DNA from: JABMQB01 sp963666575
Lineage (GTDB): Bacteria > Bacteroidota > Bacteroidia > Bacteroidales > Prolixibacteraceae
DNA length: 64,000 nt
Assembly (NCBI GenBank): GCA_963666575.2
Contig: CAXXYG010000018.1
Location: 186,001-250,000, forward strand
Direction: 5' to 3'
A program made the translations under genes and the position numbers. A model generated the notes under the pieces. The model was not told where the DNA came from. It saw nothing but the letters and a program-made list of their open reading frames with translations, and did no database searches. Below, piece by piece: positions 1 to 9,351 of this stretch. The first letter of the stretch is position 1. Every line of letters starts with the position of its first letter.

Positions 1-38
1 CCATATGATAACAGACTTACTTCTCAAAAAAACTCATT

Positions 39-824
39 ATGTATTTTAAAAAGAAAACTTTTTGGCCTATTGTACTGCTGTTCTTTTTTTGTTTTGGTTG
101 TACCGAGGATTTAGTACCCGAACAAACTCAATCTGTTATTCAGGTATCGACCATCGATGCCTTATTACAAGGGGTATTTGATGGAGAAACCACCTTGACA
201 ACACTAGCAGGAATGGGCGATTTTGGTATCGGGACATTTAATTCGCTCGATGGTGAGATGATTTTTCAAAATGGAATATTCTACCAAATAAAAGCAGATG
301 GTAAAATATATCAACCTACGGGTAACACAAAAACACCCTTTGCAACAGTTACTTATTTTGACCCTGAAATTACTGCACCCGTTTCGGCCTTTACTTACCC
401 ATCGTTGAAAGCGGCAATCGATAGTTTGCAGGCAAGTACGAACCTATTTTATGCCATTCAGGTGCATGGAAACTTCCGCTCTATAAAAACCAGGAGTGTG
501 CCCGCACAGCAGAAACCTTACCCTACTTTAGTAGAAGTTACAGCACATCAACCCATATTTGAGGCTCAATCGGTAAGTGGGACATTATCAGGATTTTACT
601 GCCCTCCTTTTGTCGCAGGAATTAATGTGCCGGGGTATCATTTGCATTTTTTATCCGATGACGAAAATTTTGGAGGCCATGTCCTTGAGTTTGAACTCGA
701 AGATGGTCGGCTGCAACTTGATCAGATACCAAAATTCCAACTTTACCTTCCTGAAGAAGGAAGTTTTTTAGATACAAATCTTTCCGGTGATTTGTCGGGC
801 GATTTAAACGATGTTGAAGGGTAA
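39..824 (+). CDS. budA: Alpha-acetolactate decarboxylase, exported lipoprotein-like
   Basis: Predicted to convert 2-acetolactate to acetoin, the second step of the acetoin/butanediol branch. The family fold is clear: 'GIGTFNSLDGEMI' at residues 63-75 with E73, the zinc-binding 'GYHLHF' (H201, H203) followed by 'GGHV' (H214), and an 'R..PAQQKPY' stretch with R152 in the position of the family's active-site arginine. The first 21 residues are hydrophobic and end in FGC, so C21 may be lipidated, though the lipobox is loose; an exported form is seen in other bacteria. It starts 38 bases from the window edge, so its promoter is not visible. It is codirectional with the ABC operon that begins 49 bases after its stop and may be cotranscribed. 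No acetolactate synthase is in view, so the substrate source is unknown. Confidence 0.9.
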   Translation: MYFKKKTFWPIVLLFFFCFGCTEDLVPEQTQSVIQVSTIDALLQGVFDGETTLTTLAGMGDFGIGTFNSLDGEMIFQNGIFYQIKADGKIYQPTGNTKTPFATVTYFDPEITAPVSAFTYPSLKAAIDSLQASTNLFYAIQVHGNFRSIKTRSVPAQQKPYPTLVEVTAHQPIFEAQSVSGTLSGFYCPPFVAGINVPGYHLHFLSDDENFGGHVLEFELEDGRLQLDQIPKFQLYLPEEGSFLDTNLSGDLSGDLNDVEG

Positions 825-873
825 CCTACAAACAGGAATAACACAATTTTAATTACAACTGAAAAAAAAATAC

Positions 874-2796
874 GTGAAACTAAAAAAAATAACCAACGGT
901 TTATTGGCACTAGTACTTACAGGCAGTGTGTTACTTTTTTCCGATTTAAGTAACCGGAATGATTCAGGTGATAAAAAACGGAGAAAAACAGAACATCAGG
1001 GATTAACGGCTATACCTGGCGAGCAGTATAAAATAGGCATAAGTTATTTTGCCCCGGAAGAGTCATTTGATAATTTACTTTTTGGGTTATGGAAGGGAAT
1101 GGCTGAATTGGGGTTTGTAAAAGACAGCAACCTAACAGTAATCGCCCAACATGCCAACGGTGAAATTGCCAACTTACATCCTATTCATCTCAACCTCGAC
1201 AATCAGGATATCGATGCCATTCTTGTAACTTCAACTCCCAGTATCACGGCAGCCCTGGCGGCGACAAAAAAACACCCCTTGGTTTTTACCTATTCATATA
1301 CTCCTCTGGAGGCCGGTGCCGGCAAAAGTTTCACCGACCATTTGCCAAACATTACAGGTGTGGCTTCGTTTCCACCAGTAGAAAAAACCATTAACTTTAT
1401 TCGTGAATCGGTTCCCGGTACCAAACGAATAGGCACTTTATACAATTCGTCGGAAGCCAATTCCCGAAAAGTAATGGAAATTGCCCGTAAATATACCAGC
1501 GACAATGGCATTGAATTGGTTGAAAGTACGGTAACAAATACGAATGAAGTTTATCAGGCCATTTCGGCACTTTGTATGCGAAATGTTGATGCTGTTTGGA
1601 TTACAGGCGATAATACAGCTTTTCAGGCTTTTCAATCGATCGTAAAAGTATGTAACGAAAACAAACTGCCTCTGATTATTAACGACGCCGATTTTGTTGA
1701 TGACGGAGCCCTGGCAGCAGTGGGCATTAGCTGGAAAGCAACAGGATACCGGACTGCACCCTATTTGGCAAGAGTATTAAATGGTGAAAGCCCGGCTAAT
1801 ATTCCCATCGAAAATTATGTGGAGGAAGAAATTGAAATTAACAAAGAACTGGCAACCAAATTGGGTATTCACTTTCCCGAAAAATACCTGAATCCTGAAA
1901 ACACTATTTCAACGGATAAAAAATATAAATTTTGCCTGGCACATTATGTCGATAGCCCCAACTCCGAAGATGCAGAAAAAGGCTTACGCGACGAATTAGA
2001 AAGGTTTGGATTGGTTGAAGGCAAAAACTTTACCTTAAAAGTGTACAACGCCCAGGGCGATATTTCAACCTTAAACAGCATTACCGACGCTATCGCTTCG
2101 GATAAATGGGACATTGTTTTTGTCACTTCCACACCAACGATTCAGGCTATTTCAAAAAAAGTGACCAATTCACCAATTGTTTTCACCAATGTGGGCGATC
2201 CTGTCAGAGCAGGTTTGGGCGAATCTTTTCAAAATCATTTACCCAATCTTACCGGAATTTCGACCATGAGCGATTTTGAGGGTTTAATTAATTTGGTGAT
2301 TGAAACAATGCCTGGCATTAAAACCATTGGCACCATTTTTACTCCAGGCGAAATAAATTCAGTAGCTTATAAAGAAGAACTTGAAAAAGTAGCCACCAAA
2401 AAAGGATTAACCCTGATTGCAGTCCCCGCCAATTCAGCCACAGAGGTTGCCGATGCGGCTTTATCGATAACCAGCAGGGGCATTGAGGCGTTTACTCAAA
2501 TATCGGATAACCTGACTGCCAGTTGTGGGTCATCCATCATTAAAGTAGCCTACAATAACCGAATCCCGTATTTTGCTTTTATTGGAAAACAAGTAAAACA
2601 GGGTGCTGTTGCCGCCATTGCCCGCGACTATTACTTTGCAGGTGTTGATGCAGCGAATATGGCAAAAGAGATTTTAGGAGGAAAATCACCTGCAGATATT
2701 CCCTACCGGTTTGTAACCAAATCGGTTGTGGCTGTTAATGAGGAAGCCATGAGATATTTTAAATGTAATGTACCACAAAAATACATTCAAAAATAA
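874..2796 (+). CDS. Tandem-duplicated ABC substrate-binding protein (two PF04392-type modules)
   Basis: A 640-residue protein made of two copies of the ABC_sub_bind (TrpX-like) fold: module 1 about residues 50-335 and module 2 about 348-638. Both carry the family's 'D.I.VTSTP' and 'PIVFT/PLVFTYS..P' strands and end in a 'GE/GKSPA(N/D)IP' segment. Family members normally have one module of about 300-330 residues, so this is an internal duplication. The start is GTG. An N-terminal hydrophobic helix (about 7-22) is followed by SDLSNRN, not a lipobox, so a membrane anchor is more likely than a lipoprotein. It is the first ABC gene of the cluster. Ligand unknown; TrpX relatives are tied to aromatic amino acids in Firmicutes, which need not hold here. 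Confidence 0.88.
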   Translation: MKLKKITNGLLALVLTGSVLLFSDLSNRNDSGDKKRRKTEHQGLTAIPGEQYKIGISYFAPEESFDNLLFGLWKGMAELGFVKDSNLTVIAQHANGEIANLHPIHLNLDNQDIDAILVTSTPSITAALAATKKHPLVFTYSYTPLEAGAGKSFTDHLPNITGVASFPPVEKTINFIRESVPGTKRIGTLYNSSEANSRKVMEIARKYTSDNGIELVESTVTNTNEVYQAISALCMRNVDAVWITGDNTAFQAFQSIVKVCNENKLPLIINDADFVDDGALAAVGISWKATGYRTAPYLARVLNGESPANIPIENYVEEEIEINKELATKLGIHFPEKYLNPENTISTDKKYKFCLAHYVDSPNSEDAEKGLRDELERFGLVEGKNFTLKVYNAQGDISTLNSITDAIASDKWDIVFVTSTPTIQAISKKVTNSPIVFTNVGDPVRAGLGESFQNHLPNLTGISTMSDFEGLINLVIETMPGIKTIGTIFTPGEINSVAYKEELEKVATKKGLTLIAVPANSATEVADAALSITSRGIEAFTQISDNLTASCGSSIIKVAYNNRIPYFAFIGKQVKQGAVAAIARDYYFAGVDAANMAKEILGGKSPADIPYRFVTKSVVAVNEEAMRYFKCNVPQKYIQK

Positions 2797-2808
2797 AATC
2801 GGTTAACA

Positions 2809-3897
2809 ATGAATAGTGTACGAAAAATACTTTCAGCATTCCTTTTTCTGCTTTTGATATGCGGAATATTATTGCTGTCTGACTTTTCGAACCGAAAAAT
2901 AAAAAGTGGATCATTAAATAAAATTCAACCAACCACAAATAGAAAAAGCATAAGCTCATCGCTTACCAGTGAAACAAAAAACCAATTGTTTGATCGGCAG
3001 GTAAAAATGGCTTTGGTGCATTATGCAGCTTCACCCGATTGTGAAGATGTACAAACCGGAATATTACAACGGCTAAGAGAAACCGGGCATGTAAAAAATG
3101 AGGATTTTACTTTTAACGTGTACAATGCTAATGCTGATGCTGCAACACTCAATAGTATCGTTCGGGTGGTGGCTGATAAAAAATACGACCTTATTTTTTC
3201 AACCGTATTGGCTTCAACACTGGCATTGTCATCAAAAATTACTGACGTTCCCATTTTATTCACGGTTGTGGCCGACCCGGCAGGTAACGGACTGGGAAAT
3301 TCATATACCGACCACATACCAAATGTAACAGGTATCGATGGGTTAAGTTATTCTGACCAATGCGTAAAGTTAATAACAAAGTACCTGCCTGGCACGAAAC
3401 AAATTGGAGTACTATTTTCCCCTGGGGAAACTGCTGCTTTAAGTGAATTAAATGGGCTGGAAGAATCGTGCAAAAAAAACGGTATCAAATTAGTTAAGGT
3501 TCCTGTAAATTCAGTTACCGAAGTGGCCGATGCCACCGAGTTACTTTGTTCTAAAAATATTGAAGCCATTTGCCAGATTCCCGATAATATTACCATTCCC
3601 GGATTTGCCAGCATGGTGAAAATTTCGAGGAAACACAAAATGCCCCTTTTTAGTTTTATTACCAGCCAGGTCGAAATGGGAGCTATTGCTGCCATTGCCG
3701 GCGATTTTATACAACAAGGAATTGAAATTACCGATAAAGCCCTTGAAGTGATTAATGGGAAATCGCCAGCCGACATTCCATTTAACCGAATAAAACACAT
3801 TATAACAGTTATTAATCCTGAAGCAGCGAAAGCGTATGGATTGGAAACACCCGAAGAACTTATCAACATCGCTGACAAAATCATTACAAATAAATAA
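2809..3897 (+). CDS. ABC substrate-binding protein (PF04392, TrpX-like)
   Basis: A 362-residue single-module substrate-binding protein, closest by eye to module 2 of the preceding gene: both share 'VPVNSVTEVADA' or a near match, 'AGxLGxSxxxHxPNxTGI' and 'MGAIAAIAxDxxxxGxx'. The N-terminus has an uncleaved-looking hydrophobic helix (about 7-24) followed by SDFSNRK, the same anchor motif as in the two sister proteins. It starts 12 bases after the previous stop, so cotranscription is likely. It presumably feeds the permease and ATPase encoded downstream. The ligand cannot be read from sequence. Confidence 0.88.
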   Translation: MNSVRKILSAFLFLLLICGILLLSDFSNRKIKSGSLNKIQPTTNRKSISSSLTSETKNQLFDRQVKMALVHYAASPDCEDVQTGILQRLRETGHVKNEDFTFNVYNANADAATLNSIVRVVADKKYDLIFSTVLASTLALSSKITDVPILFTVVADPAGNGLGNSYTDHIPNVTGIDGLSYSDQCVKLITKYLPGTKQIGVLFSPGETAALSELNGLEESCKKNGIKLVKVPVNSVTEVADATELLCSKNIEAICQIPDNITIPGFASMVKISRKHKMPLFSFITSQVEMGAIAAIAGDFIQQGIEITDKALEVINGKSPADIPFNRIKHIITVINPEAAKAYGLETPEELINIADKIITNK

Positions 3898-3930
3898 CAG
3901 GCTCAAAATGAATTATAAATATTATACACC

Positions 3931-5184
3931 ATGAATAATCTAATAATCAACAGAGAGAACCAAGGCAATACAGTTTCCTTAAAATGCGAAGGAAGGCTGG
4001 ATGCCAACTGGGCAGGGCATTTAAACGACTATATCGATGGACTGGTTCGCGAAGGGCACTACCACATTTCGCTCAATTTGACTGGTATTGAATACCTTAG
4101 TTCTATTGGAATCCGTTCGCTGGTTACACAGTACAAAAACCTTCAGGCCATTAACGGGCATTTTTTTATTGCTGCCATGTCAGCGAATGTAAAAGAAGTA
4201 CTCGACATGGTTGGTATGGGCGACATGTTAAACCAAAAACCTACACCGACGAATGCGGTTATTCATGAAGACAATACTCACCAAAAACAAGAAAGTGCTT
4301 TTGGATTTAATTTCAACTTTTCAAATCTTTCCCCCGAAGGAAATACGGTTGCAAATTTTTATGGACAGCCGGAATTGATAAAACAGTCGGCTTTTAAAGC
4401 ATCAAACGCCAGGTATATCTCTTCTCAGGAAAATCATTTTGCCATTGGATTAGGCGCCATTGGAAATTCTTTCGATGATGGTAAAAACCGCTTTGGAGAA
4501 TACATCATGGCTGGAAAAAACATAGCCTACCTTCCGGCCGATGGCTCAAAAAAACCTGATTTTATGGTGAGTAGCGGCAAACTTATCGCCTCGCTAACTG
4601 AATTGTACGGTTTACATTTCGTAGGTAATTTTTCGCACTTGGTTCGTTTTGAACCTTCTAATTCTAAATCGACCATTGGATTAAGCGAATTGGCAGAAGC
4701 CATTCAAAAATTTACAAATCAAACTCAGTTTGCAGTTGTAACGATTGCTGAAAGCGCCGGATTAATAGGTACATCGTTAAACATGTCACCTGTTGAGGGG
4801 CGAAAAATATTTACCTATCCTGAAATAAAAGAGACCGTCAATTTTACTACTGAACCTGCCTATTATAAAATGCTCACCCTTTCGGTGGGGTATTTTTCAA
4901 CTGAAAAAACAAAGGAGACACTGTCATTCTTGCGGTTATTAAAACCCGAAGGCAAATTGTTTGGACATGTCCATTCAGCTGTATTTCCATACATTCCGCT
5001 TAAAAAAACAGATATCGACCTAAATGAAACCATCGACAACCTGTTTAACAATTCGGAATTAACGGACATCCTGCATCTCACAAACGATACCCGCGAAATT
5101 GTAGGACTCGGCGAAAGTCAGTTTGTTCAAGGCTTTTGCTGGATAGTACCCATTAATTTAACCAATCAGATTTTAACCCAATAA
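3931..5184 (+). CDS. STAS-domain protein with a C-terminal domain of unknown function
   Basis: Residues 1-100 form a STAS (anti-sigma-factor antagonist) domain: 'VSLKCEGRLDANWAGHL' and 'YLSSIGIRSLV', with S57/S58 where SpoIIAA-type proteins carry the phosphorylated serine. Residues about 125-417 are a large C-terminal region that I do not recognise; it has no membrane segment or signal peptide, so the protein should be cytoplasmic. It lies between a binding-protein gene and the permease, 9 bases from the latter. An obvious idea is a phosphoswitch linking transporter occupancy to a regulator, but no matching kinase or phosphatase is present in the window, so this is inference only. Confidence 0.75.
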   Translation: MNNLIINRENQGNTVSLKCEGRLDANWAGHLNDYIDGLVREGHYHISLNLTGIEYLSSIGIRSLVTQYKNLQAINGHFFIAAMSANVKEVLDMVGMGDMLNQKPTPTNAVIHEDNTHQKQESAFGFNFNFSNLSPEGNTVANFYGQPELIKQSAFKASNARYISSQENHFAIGLGAIGNSFDDGKNRFGEYIMAGKNIAYLPADGSKKPDFMVSSGKLIASLTELYGLHFVGNFSHLVRFEPSNSKSTIGLSELAEAIQKFTNQTQFAVVTIAESAGLIGTSLNMSPVEGRKIFTYPEIKETVNFTTEPAYYKMLTLSVGYFSTEKTKETLSFLRLLKPEGKLFGHVHSAVFPYIPLKKTDIDLNETIDNLFNNSELTDILHLTNDTREIVGLGESQFVQGFCWIVPINLTNQILTQ

Positions 5185-5193
5185 AATAGAAAT

Positions 5194-6135
5194 ATGTCAT
5201 TATTAATAGGATCATTTACTATAGGTTTAATACTGGCGCTGTTAGCACTGGGAATATTTATCAGCTTTCGGATTTTTGACTTTCCTGATATTACCGCAGA
5301 AGGGTCGTTTACTTTTGGGGCTGCTACGGCTGCCTCTCTTATTGTAGCAGGAATGAATCCACTCCTGGCAAGTTTTATCGCTTTTTTGGCGGGTATGTCG
5401 GCAGGTGCTATTACCGGAATTATTCATACACGATTTAAAATAAATCCGTTGCTGGCCGGAATTCTGGTTATGACTGCCCTGTATTCAGTAAACCTCCATG
5501 TGATGGGGAAAAGTAACATGCCAATGCTGAGCGAAACAACCGTATTTACATGGATCGAAAATTTTTCAGTCTGGATATCAGGTGCCGATGCCAAAACCAA
5601 CCTTATTGGTTGGGAAGTGGCAGTCAAGGATTTATGGTTGTTATTTTTCTGTTTTATAGCCATTGTTATTTTTAGTCTTGGGCTATTGTGGTTTTTTAAA
5701 ACCAACATTGGAACAGCCATGCGTGCAACTGGCGACAACGACCAAATGATCAGGGCCTTGGGTGTTAATACAAATAAAATGATTATAGTTGGAGTAGCCC
5801 TCTCTAATGGGTTTATTGCTTTAGCCGGAGCCATGCTAGCACAGTATCAGGGTTTTGCCGATGTTCAAATGGGAATTGGAATGATGGTTTGGGGATTGGC
5901 GAGTGTTATTATCGGCGAAGCCATCATCAATGACAATAGCCTCGGACTGGTAATTGCCGGTGCGGTAATCGGATCGGTACTTTTCCGCTTATTGGTTGCA
6001 ATAGCTCTACGGTGGGGATTAAATCCGAACGACCTGAAAATAATTACTGCCTTATTTGTTTTTATTGCATTGGTATTGCCGGGAATTATGAAGAACAAGA
6101 AAAAATGGAACTTAAAAAGAAACTCTAATGCTTAA
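5194..6135 (+). CDS. ABC transporter permease (TrpY/LivH-like, BPD_transp_2 family)
   Basis: A 313-residue polytopic inner-membrane protein with about eight hydrophobic segments. It shows branched-chain-type permease features: 'FRIFDFPDITAEGSFTFGAATAASLI' near the start, 'GTAMRATGDNDQMIRALGVNTNKM' as the cytoplasmic coupling loop (about residues 171-195), and 'GIGMMVWGLASVIIGEAI'. This is the permease that accompanies PF04392 binding proteins in TrpXYZ-type systems. Its last 8 bases overlap the ATPase start at 6128, so the two are translationally coupled. Confidence 0.92.
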   Translation: MSLLIGSFTIGLILALLALGIFISFRIFDFPDITAEGSFTFGAATAASLIVAGMNPLLASFIAFLAGMSAGAITGIIHTRFKINPLLAGILVMTALYSVNLHVMGKSNMPMLSETTVFTWIENFSVWISGADAKTNLIGWEVAVKDLWLLFFCFIAIVIFSLGLLWFFKTNIGTAMRATGDNDQMIRALGVNTNKMIIVGVALSNGFIALAGAMLAQYQGFADVQMGIGMMVWGLASVIIGEAIINDNSLGLVIAGAVIGSVLFRLLVAIALRWGLNPNDLKIITALFVFIALVLPGIMKNKKKWNLKRNSNA

Positions 6136-6940
6136 AATCGAAAATATAAATAAAACTTTTAACCCGGGTACTGCTAACGAAGTAAAAGCGCTCCAGGGTG
6201 TCACCATTGAAATTGAAGAAGGAAGTTTTGTGTGCGTTTTAGGTACCAATGGTTCAGGAAAATCAACCACTTTAAATGCTGTCGCAGGTTCTTTTATGGT
6301 TGACGCAGGAAGTATCACCCTCGATGGTGTGGATATTACCAAATGGAATGAATCAAAACGGGCTAAATACATTGGCAGGGTTTTTCAAAATCCATTTAGT
6401 GGAACAGCCCCAAATATGTCGATTCAGGAAAATTTAGCCCTGGCCGTAAAACGCGGTAAAAAACGGGGAATTGGGTGGGGATTGCCCAAACATCTGGTTG
6501 ATCAATTTAAAGAGGTTGTAAAACCCCTGAACATGGGGCTCGAAGACCGGCTGGAAAATCCGATAGGGAAACTTTCAGGGGGGCAACGGCAAGCCCTGAC
6601 ACTTTTAATGGCTACAGCCATCAAACCAAAACTACTGTTGCTCGATGAGCATACGGCCGCACTCGACCCAAAAACCGCCAGTAAAGTTATCGATCTCACA
6701 AAACAGGTCATCTCAAAAGATAAACTAACAACATTAATGGTTACTCACTCGATGCAACAGGCTGTTAATTTGGGCGACCGGATTATTATGATGCACCAGG
6801 GCAAAGTAGCCTACGACTTTAAAGGAGAAGATAAAAAACGGTTAAAAGTAAACGACCTGCTTACACTGTTTGATGAACTACGTCAAAAGGACAATATTGA
6901 TCAGGCTGTAAGCACCTTACTTGAAGAGTTTTATGTGTAA
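6128..6940 (+). CDS. ABC transporter ATP-binding protein (TrpZ-like)
   Basis: A 270-residue ATPase with Walker A GTNGSGKST at 39-47, signature LSGGQ at 149-153, and Walker B LLLLDEHTAALDP around 169-181. The DEH in place of DEP is usual for this subfamily. It overlaps the permease gene by 8 bases and should energise that permease. No second ATPase is encoded in the operon, so a homodimer is expected. Confidence 0.93.
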   Translation: MLKIENINKTFNPGTANEVKALQGVTIEIEEGSFVCVLGTNGSGKSTTLNAVAGSFMVDAGSITLDGVDITKWNESKRAKYIGRVFQNPFSGTAPNMSIQENLALAVKRGKKRGIGWGLPKHLVDQFKEVVKPLNMGLEDRLENPIGKLSGGQRQALTLLMATAIKPKLLLLDEHTAALDPKTASKVIDLTKQVISKDKLTTLMVTHSMQQAVNLGDRIIMMHQGKVAYDFKGEDKKRLKVNDLLTLFDELRQKDNIDQAVSTLLEEFYV

Positions 6941-6992
6941 TTCATTTATCTGGAACTTTGAGAGTTTATTTTTAAATTAAAGCACTAATTAC

Positions 6993-7988
6993 ATGAGTTT
7001 TGCCAAAATTACCCGCGCCTTTATTGCCATATTGGCCGCGTCTTCAGTTTTATTGCTACTTGACCTGGAAAACCGGGAAACAAGTAACAAAAAAGAGGAA
7101 TTTAGCATTGCCATTTTTAAAATAGCATCGCGGCTGGTGCTTGACCAAACTGAAGAAGGGATTGTGGATGCCCTGGCTGAACGCGGATTTGTGGATGGGC
7201 AAAACTGTACCATTAAAAAATATTGCCCCGAAGGCGATATGCCCACTGCTAATATGATTGCTCAAACAATTGTCCACAACCAGTACGACATGGTTATAAC
7301 TGCCAGTACACCAGCCTTGCAAGTGATGGCTAATGCCAATAAGGAAGGAAAAATTATTCACGTGTTTAGCACTGTTACCGATCCGTTTATTTCGGGCGTT
7401 GGCATTACCGGCAGTGCCCCCGACCAACATCCGCCACATTTGGTGGGGATAGGTACATTTCAACCGGTTGAAAAAACATTCGAAATTGCCAAACAAATGA
7501 ATCCGGGACTTAAACGGGTAGGCACGGTTTGGTGCACCAGCGAAGTGTGTTCCGAAGCCTGTGTACGCCTGGCACGGAAAAAATGCGAAGAACTGGGAAT
7601 TGAATTGCTTGAAGCAGGGGTTGAAAATTCAACACAAATTCTGGAAGCAGCCATGAGTTTAACTTCTCGTGGTGTTGATGCCCTTTGGTTGGGTGGTGAT
7701 AATGTGGTGGAATCGGGAATTGGACAGCTGATTAATGCGGCTTCAAAAGCAAAAATTCCCCTTTTTACAAATAATCCTTACAATGTATATGGCAACATGT
7801 TGTTTGCCCTTGGTGCTCAATACTACGAAGTAGGCATAACCGCCGGAAATCTGGCTGCCGACATTTTAAATGGAAAACCAACTACAAGTATTGGCGTTGA
7901 AAATGTGGTCCCGAATAATCTGAAATTAAATAGTGAAGCGTTAAAAAATATGACGGAAAAATGGGATATCAGCCAATTTAATGAATAA
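6993..7988 (+). CDS. ABC substrate-binding protein (PF04392), third copy in the operon
   Basis: A 331-residue single-module protein of the same family: 'DMVITASTPALQVM', 'VFSTVTDPF', 'HPPHLVGIGTFQPVEKT', closing with 'LNGKPTTSIGVENVVP'. It resembles module 1 of the first binding protein more than module 2: both have 'PPVEKT/QPVEKT' and 'VDALWLGGDN/VDAVWITGDN'. The N-terminal helix is followed by LDLENRE, the variant form of the sister anchor motif. Placement after the ATPase suggests an accessory or alternative receptor for the same permease. Confidence 0.88.
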   Translation: MSFAKITRAFIAILAASSVLLLLDLENRETSNKKEEFSIAIFKIASRLVLDQTEEGIVDALAERGFVDGQNCTIKKYCPEGDMPTANMIAQTIVHNQYDMVITASTPALQVMANANKEGKIIHVFSTVTDPFISGVGITGSAPDQHPPHLVGIGTFQPVEKTFEIAKQMNPGLKRVGTVWCTSEVCSEACVRLARKKCEELGIELLEAGVENSTQILEAAMSLTSRGVDALWLGGDNVVESGIGQLINAASKAKIPLFTNNPYNVYGNMLFALGAQYYEVGITAGNLAADILNGKPTTSIGVENVVPNNLKLNSEALKNMTEKWDISQFNE

Positions 7989-8042
7989 AATAATCATGGA
8001 CTGATGAACACTTTTGAGATAAAAATTAATTAACATTTTAAA

Positions 8043-9212
8043 ATGGACAAAACCTTTGATATAATAATGAATGGTGCGGAATTTCAGTTATATACCTCTG
8101 AAGGGCCATTTTTATCGGAACAAGGACATCCTATTTCGCACAAAAATGCCAGGCTGTTACGACTGGCTGTTTCGTACGAAATTACCAATGGAAATCAACT
8201 GGTTACACCACTCCTTTTACTCTCAAAACTAACCGATATAAAAGCCAATTCAAGCGAGTTGTTTTCTGAAGATCTGGCTTCGATGATAAAAAAAGATCCT
8301 TTACTTTCGGCACAACAAATAAATCCAACATTCATAGAAAATATTCATTTGCAATCGGACACCGGATTATTGGATATCATTTTGTTAAACGCTTCGACCA
8401 TGGCATCGGGAAGTGCCAATTTTCTGAAAGCAAAGAAGACAAATCAAACTGCTGTTGATTATACCATTCAATATATTAATCAACAATCCATCGAGCAGCA
8501 GTTAGCGATTAATACATTAATTGCTGAAAACGGAGGAGGGCTGTTTATTCATCTTCTGTTATTGAACGGTTTTTTGTCACTCACCGAATATGCTGCCGGG
8601 CTAATGGTATTAAAACAAAAAACTCGTCCTGAATATGCAAAAATGCCTTCCAACGAGTTGTTTAAACATCAAGAGCAAGACACAAAAAATGCACTGGCAG
8701 CCATCGAATTTTTAACATTGTGTAAAAGCGAGAACAACCTTTCGGTGGTTGAAAGTATTATTCAGCGTGGCGAAAACACTCAAACAGAATTTAAAAGTAC
8801 CTTTCGCTGGGACTTACGACAGGGCAAAAAAAATCCGGCTATTGAACATGCCTCATTAAAAACAATTTGTGCCTTTTTAAATAGCAACGGGGGCGATTTA
8901 CTCATTGGTGTTCGTGATGATGAAACCATTGAAGGAATTGAAACCGACCAATTTGCCAACGACGATAAATTTTTGCTTCATATTTGGGAATTAATTAAAA
9001 CGAGTATGGGGCACGAAGTTGTTGAATGGGTAACAACTTCGATACATCGTATCGACGAAAAAACAGTATGCCATGTCCACTGCCAAAAAGCAAAAACACC
9101 TGTTTTTCTCGATCAAAAAGGATTTTCAGAGGCTTTATATATCAGGGTCGGTCCGGCAACCAATAGCCTCGATATTAAATCAGCACTGAAATATATCAAA
9201 CAGCATTTTTAG
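8043..9212 (+). CDS. AlbA_2 (Schlafen-type) domain protein, operon regulator candidate
   Basis: Residues about 240-360 match the AlbA_2 domain: 'ENTQTEFKSTFRWDL' leads into 'ASLKTICAFLNSNGGDLLIGVRDDETIEGIETD', and the domain ends at 'EALYIRVGPATNSL'. Such domains occur in DNA-binding or nucleic-acid-associated bacterial proteins. The N-terminal 230 residues are not recognised. No signal peptide or membrane helix is seen. It starts 54 bases after the third binding protein and closes the operon, so it may be a cytoplasmic partner of the STAS protein or a regulator. Function is inferred from domain and context only. Confidence 0.7.
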   Translation: MDKTFDIIMNGAEFQLYTSEGPFLSEQGHPISHKNARLLRLAVSYEITNGNQLVTPLLLLSKLTDIKANSSELFSEDLASMIKKDPLLSAQQINPTFIENIHLQSDTGLLDIILLNASTMASGSANFLKAKKTNQTAVDYTIQYINQQSIEQQLAINTLIAENGGGLFIHLLLLNGFLSLTEYAAGLMVLKQKTRPEYAKMPSNELFKHQEQDTKNALAAIEFLTLCKSENNLSVVESIIQRGENTQTEFKSTFRWDLRQGKKNPAIEHASLKTICAFLNSNGGDLLIGVRDDETIEGIETDQFANDDKFLLHIWELIKTSMGHEVVEWVTTSIHRIDEKTVCHVHCQKAKTPVFLDQKGFSEALYIRVGPATNSLDIKSALKYIKQHF

Positions 9213-9351
9213 ACTGGCTTTTAGGCAAAATGCATGGCTAAGGGTAAAGGGCAACAGCAAAACCACTCCATAAAAGTGCCAAAGACATTTTTAATAATAT
9301 CATTTTTATTAAAAACTCGTTCATACATGTAGGTTGATTATTAAAAAAAGT

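Noticed and set aside
3348..3884. Minus-strand reading of 178 residues
   Set aside because: It lies wholly opposite a binding-protein gene with clear family motifs.
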